A stretch of DNA of 64,000 nucleotides from assembly GCA_905210435.1 (NCBI GenBank), contig CAJLWO010000004.1, positions 30,885 to 94,884 of the forward strand, written 5' to 3'. A program made the position numbers and the translations under genes. The stretch's first letter is position 1. Each line of letters starts with the position of its first letter. The notes beneath the pieces were generated by a model that was given only the letters and a program-made list of their open reading frames with translations, did not search any database and had not been told where the DNA came from. Of the stretch, positions 43,055 to 52,563 are shown in pieces. The stretch is from an uncultured Bacteroidales bacterium (lineage in GTDB: Bacteria; Bacteroidota; Bacteroidia; Bacteroidales; Muribaculaceae).

Positions 43055-44758
43055 TCATATGAGGATGACTGTCAGTAATCCCCATATCACGAGGAGGATG
43101 TTGCTTACGGCGTAGGTCACGGCATAGCCTATGGCGGGGAGGGTACTGCCTATGGCATTCTGTACGGCACCGAGCGATGCGGTGCATGTGCGCGTGCCGG
43201 CACAGCATCCGAGAGTGATGGCCGGATTGAATTTGAATACTTTGTGGCCGAGCCATAATCCTACAAGCAGCGGTATGGTGGTGCCGACGGTGCCGGCCAC
43301 AAGCAGCATCGGCCCTACTGACTTTATTCCCGCAACGAATGTCGGTGCCGCCTCGATGCCTATCACGGCTATAAATACGTTAAGCCCCAGATTATTCATG
43401 ATCCACAGCGCTCCGGGCGATATATGGCCGAATGTGGGGCGGAGGGCGCGCAGCCAGCCGAACACAAGGCCGGCCACGAGCGCGCCGCCGCTTGTGCCGA
43501 GGCTCACCGGCACGCCTCCTATCCATATGCTCATGGCTCCGAGCACACCGCCGATGGCTATGGCAAATCCGACGAACATAAGGTCGCTCGATACGCTCGG
43601 ACGGTCGATATGGCCGATATGTCGTCCGGCAGTTCTGACGCGCTGCGGCTGTCCGACAACAGTTATGCGGTCGCCGCGGCGGAATTCCGTATCAAGATTG
43701 ATGTCGAGGAACTCGCCGTCACGCACAGCGTCGCGTATCACGACGCCGCGCATATATTTGTTGCGGCGTATTTTCGACAATGTTTTTCCTGTAAACTCTC
43801 TGTCGGTCACCACAATGCTTACGCGGTCGAGCTGATAGGAGAGGAGCGTGGGGTCATCGCTCTCGGTGCCGATAAGTACGTCGATGCCTATTACAGTCTC
43901 ACGACGTCCGCACACTACTATCCGGTCACCTTTGGCAATCTCAACATCAAACCGGGGCGCTGAGATGTCGTCGCCGTGGCGGAGCCTGTCGACATATACT
44001 TCACGGTAATTGTCGCGGAGATATTTTTCCACCTCTTTTACAGTGCGTGGCTCGTCGAAAAACGGGGAATCGGCCGTGTATACCCGGTAGACTACCGTGC
44101 GGAGCGCCGTGATGCGGGCAGGGTCTTTATCGGCAGTGCCGTTGTTATTGAGCATGCGTTCGAGCTGTGCGGTCTGGTGCCGCACTTTTGAGAGTCCGCC
44201 AAGCAGGCGAGGACCGAAATTGCCGAGTATGATTACAGTGCCGAGCGTGCCGAAAATGTAGGTGACGGCATAGCATACGGGTATGATGTTGAGCTGTTCG
44301 TTCCTGACGGTCTCGGGTATATTGAGTCGTGAGATTACCTCACTTCCCACGCCTAAAAGAGCCGAGCACGTCTGCGAGCCTGAAAACAGCCCGACGCTCT
44401 CCCCCTTGGAATAACCCATTATGTTTGCGATAACGAATATCGTGCCGAAACACGTACAACTCATCAGTACTGCGAACAGCGCCTGCTTTGCTCCCTGTCC
44501 GCGCAGCGACTTGAAGAAATCGGGACCGACGCTATAACCTATCGAAAAGAGGAACAGCATGAAGAAAAACATCTTTATAGGCCCCGACATAGGTATGTTG
44601 AGCTGTCCTACCGCCACGCCTACGAGCAGCACCGCCGTGACACTGCCTATGGAGAAATTGCCGATACGTATTTTACCTATCAGAAATCCCGCTCCGACTG
44701 TAAAAAAAAGCGCTATGGTAGGATAGTTTCTTAAAATGTCAGCCAAAGTATCAAACAT
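43055..44758 (-). CDS. YidE/AspT-type transporter with duplicated membrane domains and RCK_C domains
   Basis: A 567-residue protein with the YidE/YbjL duplication. An N-terminal five-helix membrane half (about 8-180) has VGPDFFKSLRGQGAKQAL and GLFSGSQTCSALLGVGSE. Two TrkA_C-type (RCK_C) domains follow at about 205-370 (AKGDRIVVCGR; FRRGDRITVVG). A second membrane half (about 385-567) has GTSGGALVAGLVFGWL and GCCAGTRTCTASLGAVQNA. Known members include the aspartate:alanine exchanger AspT; here the substrate is unknown. It is a single gene on the minus strand. Confidence 0.9.
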   Translation of the reverse strand: MFDTLADILRNYPTIALFFTVGAGFLIGKIRIGNFSIGSVTAVLLVGVAVGQLNIPMSGPIKMFFFMLFLFSIGYSVGPDFFKSLRGQGAKQALFAVLMSCTCFGTIFVIANIMGYSKGESVGLFSGSQTCSALLGVGSEVISRLNIPETVRNEQLNIIPVCYAVTYIFGTLGTVIILGNFGPRLLGGLSKVRHQTAQLERMLNNNGTADKDPARITALRTVVYRVYTADSPFFDEPRTVKEVEKYLRDNYREVYVDRLRHGDDISAPRFDVEIAKGDRIVVCGRRETVIGIDVLIGTESDDPTLLSYQLDRVSIVVTDREFTGKTLSKIRRNKYMRGVVIRDAVRDGEFLDINLDTEFRRGDRITVVGQPQRVRTAGRHIGHIDRPSVSSDLMFVGFAIAIGGVLGAMSIWIGGVPVSLGTSGGALVAGLVFGWLRALRPTFGHISPGALWIMNNLGLNVFIAVIGIEAAPTFVAGIKSVGPMLLVAGTVGTTIPLLVGLWLGHKVFKFNPAITLGCCAGTRTCTASLGAVQNAIGSTLPAIGYAVTYAVSNILLVIWGLLTVILI

Positions 44759-44855
44759 ACCGTCGAAAAAATTATAGATTTATTCTATAACGTTGTCGAC
44801 GGCAAAAATGATTTTATAAACTCTTGATTGACGATGGCGGAGATGCGCCGAGGTA

Positions 44856-46682
44856 TCAGAATTTCTGCATGTCGACAAGGCGGCGGTAGTAGCCGTTGAG
44901 GGCAAGAAGCTCGTCGTGTGTGCCGCGTTCCACGATGCGTCCCTCATGGAGCACGCATATCAGGTCGGCGTTGCAGATGGTGGAAAGGCGGTGGGCGATT
45001 ACGAGTGTCGTACGGTCTTTCATAAGCCTGTCAAGAGCTTCCTGCACCACCTTTTCGCTCTCGGAGTCGAGAGCCGAAGTGGCCTCGTCGAGGATAAGCA
45101 TGGGAGGATTTTTAAGAATCGCGCGCGCAATCGACAGGCGCTGGCGCTGTCCGCCCGACAGCCTGCATCCGCGGTCGCCGATATTGGTGTCGTAGCCGTT
45201 TTCCGACTCGATGATGAATTCATGCGCATTGGCTATTTTTGCGGCTTCGACCACCTGTTCCATTGTGGCGTTTTCCACGCCGAATGTGATGTTGTTGTAG
45301 AACGAATCGTTGAAGAGGATGGCCTCCTGATTGACGTTGCCCATGAACGAGCGCAGGTCGTACACCTTCATGTCGCGAATGTCGACACCGTCGACCGTAA
45401 TCTGTCCCTGCTGCACGTCGTAGAAACGCGGCAGAAGGTCGGCAAGCGTCGATTTGCCCGAACCTGACTGTCCTACGAGGGCTACCGTCGAGCCGGCCGG
45501 GATGTCGAGGTCGATATTGTGGATTACCTCGTTGCTGCCGTAGCTGAAACTTACGTTCCTGTAGCTTACATTGCCTTTGAGGTGATTGATTTTCACCGGT
45601 TTTTCGGGGTCCTTGATAGGATTGTCGGCCGACAGTATTTTGTCCACGCGCTCCATCGATGCCAATCCCTTCTGTATCGAATACATCGCTTTCGACAGCT
45701 CTTTCGCCGGATTGATGATATTATAGAATATCACCAGATAATATATGAACGACGATGCGCTCATTGACGATGCACCGCTGAGTATCAGCGCGCCGCCGAA
45801 CCATAGCACGATGGCGATGGCCGTGGTGCCGAGAAACTCGCTCATGGGATGGGCGAGCGCCTGACGGCGTGCTACCTTGTTGCTGAGGTTGTAGAGCTGC
45901 TGGTTCTCCTTGTGGAAACGGTTTCTGACCTTCTCCTCGGCATTGAAAGCCTTGATGATGCGCAGGCCGCCGAGAGTCTCCTCGATGTTCGACATCAGCA
46001 CGCCCCACTGGTTCTGGTTTTCAAGCGACTTGCGTTTGAGCTTTTTGCCCACGCGTCCCATGATTGTGCCGGCTATCGGCAGCAGTATCAGCACGAATAC
46101 AGTCAGCTGCCATGATATCATGCACATAGTGAAAAGGCACACGATAATCATGATGGGGTTTTTGAAAAACATGTCGATTGATGCCATGATTGAGCTTTCA
46201 ATCTCGGCCACGTCACCGCTCATGCGCGCCATCACGTCGCCTTTGCGTTCGGATGTGAAGAATGATATGGGGAGCCGCACTATCTTGTCATAGACATAGT
46301 TGCGTATGTCGCGCACGATGCCCGAGCGCATGGGGATTATGCAGTATGAACTCAGATAGGTGACACCGGTCTTGAGCAGCGTCATCAGCACGAGCATCAC
46401 GGCGAGTATCGCAAGTGTGTTCGACTGTCCGAGGTCGGCGATTGCTTCCTGTACATAGTAGTAAAAATTGTTGACAACCACATCCTTAAGCGTTCCGCTT
46501 CCGAGTGCCATGTATTCATAGTGCGCTTCCTTCACCTGGAAAAGCATCTCAAGTATCGGGATTATGAGCGCAAATGAAAAGAGTGTTAGGAATGCCGCTA
46601 ATATATTGAAAAAGATATTGAGTATCAGGTACTTCTTGTATGGCGGCACGAAGCGGCGCAGTATTTTGAAAAATTCCTTCAT
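44856..46682 (-). CDS. ABC exporter of MsbA type (fused membrane and ATPase domains)
   Basis: A 608-residue half-transporter. The first 330 residues form the six-helix membrane domain. The ATPase has Walker A ALVGQSGSGKSTLADLL (about 396-412), signature LSGGQRQRLSIARAIL, and Walker B MLILDEATSALDSESE with an H-loop in LVIAHRLSTI. MsbA-type proteins flip lipid A-core or other lipids, or export drugs. The essential lipid A flippase role is possible but not proven by sequence alone. It is followed on the other side by the 2-oxoacid oxidoreductase operon. Confidence 0.9.
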   Translation of the reverse strand: MKEFFKILRRFVPPYKKYLILNIFFNILAAFLTLFSFALIIPILEMLFQVKEAHYEYMALGSGTLKDVVVNNFYYYVQEAIADLGQSNTLAILAVMLVLMTLLKTGVTYLSSYCIIPMRSGIVRDIRNYVYDKIVRLPISFFTSERKGDVMARMSGDVAEIESSIMASIDMFFKNPIMIIVCLFTMCMISWQLTVFVLILLPIAGTIMGRVGKKLKRKSLENQNQWGVLMSNIEETLGGLRIIKAFNAEEKVRNRFHKENQQLYNLSNKVARRQALAHPMSEFLGTTAIAIVLWFGGALILSGASSMSASSFIYYLVIFYNIINPAKELSKAMYSIQKGLASMERVDKILSADNPIKDPEKPVKINHLKGNVSYRNVSFSYGSNEVIHNIDLDIPAGSTVALVGQSGSGKSTLADLLPRFYDVQQGQITVDGVDIRDMKVYDLRSFMGNVNQEAILFNDSFYNNITFGVENATMEQVVEAAKIANAHEFIIESENGYDTNIGDRGCRLSGGQRQRLSIARAILKNPPMLILDEATSALDSESEKVVQEALDRLMKDRTTLVIAHRLSTICNADLICVLHEGRIVERGTHDELLALNGYYRRLVDMQKF

Positions 46683-46820
46683 CTAATGTGGCAAGGTCAG
46701 ATTGATATTACCGCAGGGCAGATGCGCTTCTGCGTGATTGTACTACTGTCGATGTACAGTATGCTTGTTAAATCAGTTTATGTGATAACGATTGATAAAT
46801 TCTCTTTTGCAGTACCCCCA

Positions 46821-47354
46821 TTATACAAGGCTCATACCCTTGAGTATGGCCTGCTCGTTGGCAGGTATAAGGTGGTGATGACGCTCTGGGAGCGCTTTTT
46901 TAAGTCCGCGGAGCACATCGTCGAGCGAGACTATCGGTTTCAGCTTCAGCAGGGCGCCGAGCAGTATCATGTTGTAGCCCTTGGCGTTGCCGAGTTCTAT
47001 CGACGCATCCATAGCGTTGACTTTGACGATATTGATGTCGGTGCGCGACGGATTGTGATGAATGCCGTAGGGGTCGTAGATGAGAGTGCCCCCGGGTTTG
47101 ATATGGCTCTCGAATTTGTCGAGGCTCTGCTGGTTGAGTATCACGGCGGTATCATACGTGTCGACAATCGGCGAGGATATTTCCTCGTCGCTGAGTATGA
47201 CGGTCACATTGGCAGTGCCGCCGCGCTGTTCCGGACCGTACGACGGCATCCAGGTCACTTCCAGATTGTTCATTAATGCCGCGTATGCGAGTATTTTGCC
47301 CATCGAGAGTACGCCCTGTCCTCCAAATCCGGCTATGACTATTTCTTCCTTCAT
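46821..47354 (-). CDS. 2-oxoacid:ferredoxin oxidoreductase, gamma subunit
   Basis: A 177-residue gamma-type subunit with IAGFGGQGVLSMGKILAYAA, PSYGPEQRGGTANVTVILSDEEI (about 39-61) and YDTAVILNQQSL. It is the smallest catalytic part of a CoA-acylating 2-oxoacid oxidoreductase. Its start overlaps the beta-subunit stop by 4 bases (47351-47354). With the other three genes it makes up a four-subunit enzyme that converts a 2-oxoacid to acyl-CoA, reducing ferredoxin. Confidence 0.92.
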   Translation of the reverse strand: MKEEIVIAGFGGQGVLSMGKILAYAALMNNLEVTWMPSYGPEQRGGTANVTVILSDEEISSPIVDTYDTAVILNQQSLDKFESHIKPGGTLIYDPYGIHHNPSRTDINIVKVNAMDASIELGNAKGYNMILLGALLKLKPIVSLDDVLRGLKKALPERHHHLIPANEQAILKGMSLV

Positions 47355-48136
47355 TTTGATTCTTGCTTTACATTTTCGACATCCTTGAGGTCGCCGAGAG
47401 GATATTTCTCAAACATGTGCTGCTCCATCCATTTGTTGGACGCGTCGGGAGTCATTTTCCATCCCGATGAACATGTGCCGACAATCTCTACCACCGAAGT
47501 GCCTTTCTTCTCTATGGCATTGCGGAACGCTTTCTTTATGGCGGCTTTGGCCTTGCGCACGGCAGCTGCCGTGTGTACGGCCTGACGCGTCACGTAGCAT
47601 GTGCCCTCGAGTTGCGCGAGCAGGTCGGAGATTGCCAGGGGATACCCGTTGAGGTCGGCGCGGCGTCCGTAGGGGGTGGTGGCTGTTTTCTGGCCTTCGA
47701 GGGTGGTGGGAGCCATCTGTCCGCCTGTCATGCCGTAGATGGCGTTGTTGATGAATATGATTGCGATATTCTCGCCTCGGTTGGCGGCATGTATGGTCTC
47801 GGCGGTGCCTATGGCCGCGAGGTCTCCGTCGCCCTGATAGGTGAACACGAGTTTGTCGGGGTTGAGACGCTGTATCGCGGTCGCAAGCGCCGGTGCGCGG
47901 CCGTGGGCGGCCTCCACCCAGTCCACGTCTATGTAATTGTAGGCAAACACGGCGCAGCCTACCGGCGCTACGCCGATGGCTTTTTCCTGCATGCCTGCCT
48001 CCCCGATGATTTCAGCTATGATTTTGTGTACCACGCCGTGGCTGCAGCCCGGGCAGTAATGCATGGTATTGTCGTCGAGCAGTGCCGGACGGCTGTATAC
48101 CCGGTTGGCGGGATTTATGATCTGGTTCAGTTCCAT
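47351..48136 (-). CDS. 2-oxoacid:ferredoxin oxidoreductase, thiamine diphosphate-binding beta subunit
   Basis: A 261-residue beta subunit. It has HYCPGCSHGVVHKIIAEII near the N-terminus, GRAPALATAIQRL, and the ThDP/Mg motif GDGDLAAIGTAETIHAANR (about 100-118) with NNAIYGMTGGQM. It holds the cofactor that decarboxylates the 2-oxoacid. It is encoded two bases after the alpha subunit and overlaps the gamma subunit. Confidence 0.93.
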   Translation of the reverse strand: MELNQIINPANRVYSRPALLDDNTMHYCPGCSHGVVHKIIAEIIGEAGMQEKAIGVAPVGCAVFAYNYIDVDWVEAAHGRAPALATAIQRLNPDKLVFTYQGDGDLAAIGTAETIHAANRGENIAIIFINNAIYGMTGGQMAPTTLEGQKTATTPYGRRADLNGYPLAISDLLAQLEGTCYVTRQAVHTAAAVRKAKAAIKKAFRNAIEKKGTSVVEIVGTCSSGWKMTPDASNKWMEQHMFEKYPLGDLKDVENVKQESK

Positions 48137-48138
48137 GT

Positions 48139-49242
48139 CTAATCGGTTGGATTGTTGAATTTCACACCGAACTTGTCGGTGAATGCGGCGAGTATTTCGG
48201 CGGGGTTGGGCACGATGCCTCCCATGCGGCCGAAGTGCTCCACGGGTATTCTGTCATGCACTGCGAGGCGCACGTCCTCTATCATCTGGCCGGCATTTAG
48301 CTCGGCCACGAGGATGCCTTTTACGTGGCGCGATATTTCCTCTATCGCCTTGTAGGGGAAAGGCCAGAGGGTGATAGGACGCAGAATGCCGATTTTCACG
48401 CCGGCTTTGCGCGCTTCCTCCACCGCCTTGAGGCATATTCGTGCCATCGAGCCGAATGCAACGATAATATAGTCAGCGTCGTCGGTATGATATGACTGGA
48501 ATCTTACCTCGTTGGCCTCGATTTCCTTGTACGTGCGCTGGAAACGCTCGTTGTTCTTCTCCATGATGGCCGAGTCAAGCTCAAGCGAGGTCACGATGTT
48601 GCGTTTGCGGTCGGACGTCTTGCCCGTAAGGGCCCACGGACACTGGCGGCGGATCTCCTCGTCGGTGCGTCGCGGACGCTGCTCGGGCAGCACAACCTTT
48701 TCCATCATCTGGCCTATTACGCCGTCGGCAAGTATCATGGCCGGATTGCGGTATTTGAACGCCAGGTCCATGCCGAGGCCCACGAAGTCGGCCATCTCCT
48801 GCACCGACGACGGGGCAAGCACAATGAGCCGGTAATCGCCGTGGCCGCCACCTTTGGTCGCCTGGAAATAGTCGCTTTGCGAGGGGTGGATGGTGCCTAA
48901 GCCGGGGCCGCCGCGCATCACATTGACAATCAGCGCCGGAAGCTCCGATGCGGCAAGGTATGAGATACCCTCCTGCATGAGCGATACGCCCGGACTCGAC
49001 GACGATGTCATCACCGCTTTACCGGTGGCTGCGCCGCCATATACCATGTTGATTGATGAAATTTCGCTCTCGGCCTGAAGCACGACCATTCCTGTCGTCT
49101 CCCACGGCATGAGCGCCTCGAGAGTTTCGAGCACTTCTGACTGGGGGGTTATCGGATAGCCGAAATAGCCGTCGATGCCATAGCGCACCGCGGCGTGTGC
49201 TATCGCCTCGTTACCCTTCATCAGTCTTATATCTTCGTTCAT
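48139..49242 (-). CDS. vorB: 2-oxoacid:ferredoxin oxidoreductase, alpha subunit (VorB-like)
   Basis: About 367 residues. The N-terminal domain has MKGNEAIAHAAVRYGIDGYFGYPITPQSE (split: MKGNEAIAHA; YFGYPITPQSE), VLQAESEISSINMVYGGA and SSSSPGVSLMQEGISYLA; the transketolase-like C-terminal domain lies at about 240-350. The pattern matches proteins annotated as branched-chain (3-methyl-2-oxobutanoate) oxidoreductase VorB, though 2-oxoglutarate is also possible. The ATG at 49242 is preferred because the longer frame from 49278 would overlap the ferredoxin gene, which ends at 49265. Confidence 0.9.
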   Translation of the reverse strand: MNEDIRLMKGNEAIAHAAVRYGIDGYFGYPITPQSEVLETLEALMPWETTGMVVLQAESEISSINMVYGGAATGKAVMTSSSSPGVSLMQEGISYLAASELPALIVNVMRGGPGLGTIHPSQSDYFQATKGGGHGDYRLIVLAPSSVQEMADFVGLGMDLAFKYRNPAMILADGVIGQMMEKVVLPEQRPRRTDEEIRRQCPWALTGKTSDRKRNIVTSLELDSAIMEKNNERFQRTYKEIEANEVRFQSYHTDDADYIIVAFGSMARICLKAVEEARKAGVKIGILRPITLWPFPYKAIEEISRHVKGILVAELNAGQMIEDVRLAVHDRIPVEHFGRMGGIVPNPAEILAAFTDKFGVKFNNPTD

Positions 49243-49264
49243 AATTTTTCTGTCTCTTTTATTG

Positions 49265-49495
49265 TTATTTTTCGACAACCCGATATACTTCTATGCAGGC
49301 GTCAGGGCAGACTGTGGCACATGCCGAGCAACCTATGCATGCGTCGGGCATTGCCATGTAGGCATAATGATAACCGCGGTCATTGACCTCTTTGTCTTTC
49401 AGCCGCAACACTTTGGTAGGGCAGGCCACTACGCATAAGTCGCATCCCTTGCAGCGTTCTTCGTCAATTACAACGGCTCCGTGAATCTTTGCCAT
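49265..49495 (-). CDS. 4Fe-4S ferredoxin subunit of the 2-oxoacid oxidoreductase
   Basis: A 76-residue protein with two CxxCxxCxxxCP clusters: CKGCDLCVVACP (about 15-26) and CIGCSACATVCP (about 53-64). It provides the iron-sulphur delta subunit that shuttles electrons to free ferredoxin. It is the first gene of the minus-strand operon ferredoxin-alpha-beta-gamma. Confidence 0.94.
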   Translation of the reverse strand: MAKIHGAVVIDEERCKGCDLCVVACPTKVLRLKDKEVNDRGYHYAYMAMPDACIGCSACATVCPDACIEVYRVVEK

Positions 49496-49683
49496 GATGA
49501 TTATTGATAAATAGAAATGATTTCTAAAAAATGATTTTCAATGCAAAAATAGTAAAAAAATCTGAAAATCATGTTCTTTAACACAACCTTAACCTTTTGC
49601 ACATTGGTTATGCATTTGCGCAATAGACGCAGGTGTCGATTGATATGCGCTAATATCGTGTTTTACAGGCGATTAATAATTGC

Positions 49684-49714
49684 GACGGGGAACGCATGCA
49701 TTGCGTCCCCCGTC
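49684..49714. repeat. Short palindrome of the GGGACGC repeat family
   Basis: GACGGGGAACGCATGCA is followed by its near-complement TTGCGTCCCCCGTC, a 31-base hairpin downstream of gldN. The words ACGCAT/ATTGCGTCCC match the core of the 16495 element. It may also act as the end of the gldN transcript, but no T run follows. The rest of 49496-49749 is AT-rich with no gene seen. Confidence 0.5.
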
Positions 49715-49749
49715 GGTTTATGCTGATATATGTATATATTCGTGCTGTT

Positions 49750-50853
49750 TTATTTGCGGCGGCGCACCGAACGCACGGCCGAATTGCTCGTGTTGCTGCT
49801 CTTGGGCTTGATTGATTTCGGCTCCTTCTTTTTGGGTGCCTTGCGTGCACGCGACGAACGTGCCGACTTCGCTTTTGTATCGCGGTCGGGGATTACGATT
49901 GAATCGCCGGCTGCAGCTGCCTCGCGGGCTTCGCGTGCGGCTATGACCTCCTCGCGCGACGGTACCCACAGCTTCTTGTCAAACGAGTCGAGACGCTGCT
50001 GTATGCTGTCCTGGGCGCGTTTGAGGTCGTCGGGGTCGGGATACATCTGCATCATCGACTGGTTGCGCAGATTGCGTGTCTTGTATATGTCGCCCTCATA
50101 CATGTTCATGGCGAAGAAGTCGTCGAGAGTGTATTTGGGGAGGTTGTTGTCATCGTCAATGAAGATATACTGCTGCGACAGGTAGGGGCGCAACGCTTCC
50201 ATCCTGACCCAGAACATCGGGTATTTCATCGCCTCGCCGCCGAAGTCGCCCGAACGGTGGAGCACCGGACATATCGCCTCGACGCGTGTGTGCATATTGT
50301 TTGTGCGCGAATCAAACTCCCAGCGCTCGAGGATATAATATGACAGCACCTCGTTGGTAGGCACATCGACCTCCTCGATGACGTAACGCGGATTTTTCTC
50401 GGTAGAACCTTTTGCCGGCGTATAATATATATGGAAACGGTCAAGCATGTCGCCGACTTTCAGTTTGTACTGGTCGGTGAATATCTCGCGCCCGTCAAGA
50501 TACTCGTAAGCCGGGATACGGTTGTCGGCAAGCTGCTCCATGATGATGCGGAACAGGTTTTTGTCGCCGTCTATTATATCCTCGGGATAGTAGAGCGAGG
50601 CATTCTTAGGCTTGCTGAGGTCAAGTTCGCGATATATTACGCGCATCCATTGCATGTCGGCGTCGCTTTTGGGCGATTCCTCGTAGAATTTCTGCATGCG
50701 TTCCGTGACTCCCGGTTGCGTCTGCTCCTTACGGTTGCGGTCGGCTCCTCCGCGGCGCACCACCGAGCTCGACGACGAGTTCTGCGCCATAGCTGCGGCT
50801 CCCACCGCCAGCAGGGCGGCTGCAACTGTGATATGTCTTTTTAATACGCTCAT
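49750..50853 (-). CDS. gldN: Type IX secretion system protein GldN/PorN
   Basis: A 367-residue periplasmic protein with signal peptide MSVLKRHITVAAALLAVGAAAMAQ. Its GldN/PorN segments are WMRVIYRELDLSKPKNASLYYP, NLFRIIMEQLADNRIPAYEYL and a C-terminal Lys/Arg-rich tail (about 325-367). PorN/GldN joins PorK to form periplasmic rings of the type IX secretion machine. It is the last gene of the gldK-gldL-gldM-gldN operon, 48 bases after gldM. Confidence 0.93.
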   Translation of the reverse strand: MSVLKRHITVAAALLAVGAAAMAQNSSSSSVVRRGGADRNRKEQTQPGVTERMQKFYEESPKSDADMQWMRVIYRELDLSKPKNASLYYPEDIIDGDKNLFRIIMEQLADNRIPAYEYLDGREIFTDQYKLKVGDMLDRFHIYYTPAKGSTEKNPRYVIEEVDVPTNEVLSYYILERWEFDSRTNNMHTRVEAICPVLHRSGDFGGEAMKYPMFWVRMEALRPYLSQQYIFIDDDNNLPKYTLDDFFAMNMYEGDIYKTRNLRNQSMMQMYPDPDDLKRAQDSIQQRLDSFDKKLWVPSREEVIAAREAREAAAAGDSIVIPDRDTKAKSARSSRARKAPKKKEPKSIKPKSSNTSNSAVRSVRRRK

Positions 50854-50901
50854 TGTATGATATGATGTTTTGTTTCAGGATTTATGTAATGGGGCACTCC
50901 C

Positions 50902-52467
50902 TTAGTTTATCATTATTTCAAGTGGTGCGAGTTCGCGGGTGATACCGTCGGGACCCACTGCCTTTACGCGCGTCACATAGATGCGGTTGCCGCGTTTGAG
51001 TCGCTGCAGCTGCGATTTCTGGCGCGATGAGAATTTGTCGCCGTCCGACACTTCGGGAAGCGCGTTGCCCATCGAGTCGAATGTCACGGTCTCGAAACTC
51101 AGCACCTTGAACGAGATGTTGAGCAGGTCGTCGTCGATGGCGGCTTCGATGCCGGGTGCCTGCATGAGCAGGGCTTTCGATATGCCACGGCCGCCGCCGC
51201 GGTAGTGCACCGTGTTCCCTTCTCCGTCCTTGTAGGCTATGAAGGGGGTGGGGTCGGGGAGCTTGCGCACGCGGAATTCGGTACGCGATACTTCGGTTTT
51301 CTTTCCGTTCATGTCGGCGATGACGGTCACTACGGCCTTTTCGCCCACTTTGCCGGGATGCGCCACCCATGCGTCGCCGCGCCGGGCGAGAGTTCCGTTG
51401 GTCATTGTGGCGGTTACGCCTGTATTGGTCACGCCTGGCACCGATATGCTTATCGGGTTGTCGATACCGGCGTAGAGCACGTTCATCATTGTCGCCGACA
51501 CGGTTGCGGTAGGTTCGATGACGGTATATGACGACGAGAAGTCGTGGCGCGTCATCGTGCCGTCGCCGTGGGGCACTTCGAGATAGCCTTTGTAGTCGAA
51601 GCTGCCCGATGCGTTGGCGGCCACTTCATAGAGTCCGTTGTCGCCGAGCTTGCGTCCGTTGATGTAGATGTTGGGGCGCTGTGTGGTGTCGACGGCGGCA
51701 AGCACGATGTTGGCGTGGTATTTGCCTCCGCGCATCACGAGGCGCGAGTCGGGGATGACAAACGCGTTGAGTTCGTTTACGCGCACATCGCCTGCGTCGA
51801 CATTGGCGAGCAATGTCTGGAGCGCTTCACCTTCGGAATATTTGATGTCGTTCTGGAGCTTCGTCAGCAACGCTATCGCTGCCACTACCGGCTGGTTCTC
51901 GAATTTGTATTCCTCCCATGTCATTTCGCCGATTTCACCTTTGCGCTGTACGGAGGCGGTCGACAGAGCCTGCTCTATGCTCGAGCTTTTCACCGAGTCG
52001 GTCACCAGCGACGTGATGTAGCTGCGGTAGGTTCCGATAGCCTCGCGCAAGGCGGCGCCGCGCTGCGAAGCGGGTTCGAGCATGACGGAGGCGGCTGCGT
52101 CGAGGTCCTCGCGGTTGACGATGTCGTCGACATTGCCCTCGGGGCCGTCGGCCTTCTTCACAATCTGTATCTTCAGCGAGTCGACCAGGTCGTATATGCG
52201 GGCGGTCTGCTGGCGCACCTCGAGTCCTTTTCTGTACCATGCGAGACCCTTTTCCGGATTTTGCAGGCTGAAAGCCTCAAGTGCGTTGATAATCGAGGCG
52301 TTGCGTTGTTCTATGTTGTCGTTGGTGCGTACCAATCCTTCCTTCACCTGCGTGAAGCCGTCAAGCACGTCGCTCGACACGTTGAGCGCGAGCATTGCCA
52401 TCAGGACGATATACATGAGGTTTATCATCTTCTGGCGTGGCGATAGTCGTTTGTTGGATGCTCCCAT
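50902..52467 (-). CDS. gldM: Type IX secretion system motor protein GldM/PorM
   Basis: A 521-residue protein with SPRQKMINLMYIVLMAMLALNVS at the N-terminus (single membrane helix) followed by a long periplasmic part of several beta domains, as in PorM/GldM. GldL and GldM form the proton-driven motor that powers type IX secretion and, in gliding species, motility. The region 52468-52563 upstream separates it from gldL without a visible terminator. Confidence 0.94.
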   Translation of the reverse strand: MGASNKRLSPRQKMINLMYIVLMAMLALNVSSDVLDGFTQVKEGLVRTNDNIEQRNASIINALEAFSLQNPEKGLAWYRKGLEVRQQTARIYDLVDSLKIQIVKKADGPEGNVDDIVNREDLDAAASVMLEPASQRGAALREAIGTYRSYITSLVTDSVKSSSIEQALSTASVQRKGEIGEMTWEEYKFENQPVVAAIALLTKLQNDIKYSEGEALQTLLANVDAGDVRVNELNAFVIPDSRLVMRGGKYHANIVLAAVDTTQRPNIYINGRKLGDNGLYEVAANASGSFDYKGYLEVPHGDGTMTRHDFSSSYTVIEPTATVSATMMNVLYAGIDNPISISVPGVTNTGVTATMTNGTLARRGDAWVAHPGKVGEKAVVTVIADMNGKKTEVSRTEFRVRKLPDPTPFIAYKDGEGNTVHYRGGGRGISKALLMQAPGIEAAIDDDLLNISFKVLSFETVTFDSMGNALPEVSDGDKFSSRQKSQLQRLKRGNRIYVTRVKAVGPDGITRELAPLEIMIN

Positions 52468-52563
52468 TGTTATATTTTGCGTTTCGTAGGCGGGATGTGG
52501 CGCCGCACAGGTGCCGGCCGCCGTTTAAATCTCTTTGTTAGCGTTGGGGTCTGTTTACCCGGT

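Noticed and set aside
46686..47276. A 196-residue plus-strand frame over the gamma subunit
   Set aside because: It is antisense to a clear oxidoreductase subunit with matching overlaps on both sides and has no motif.
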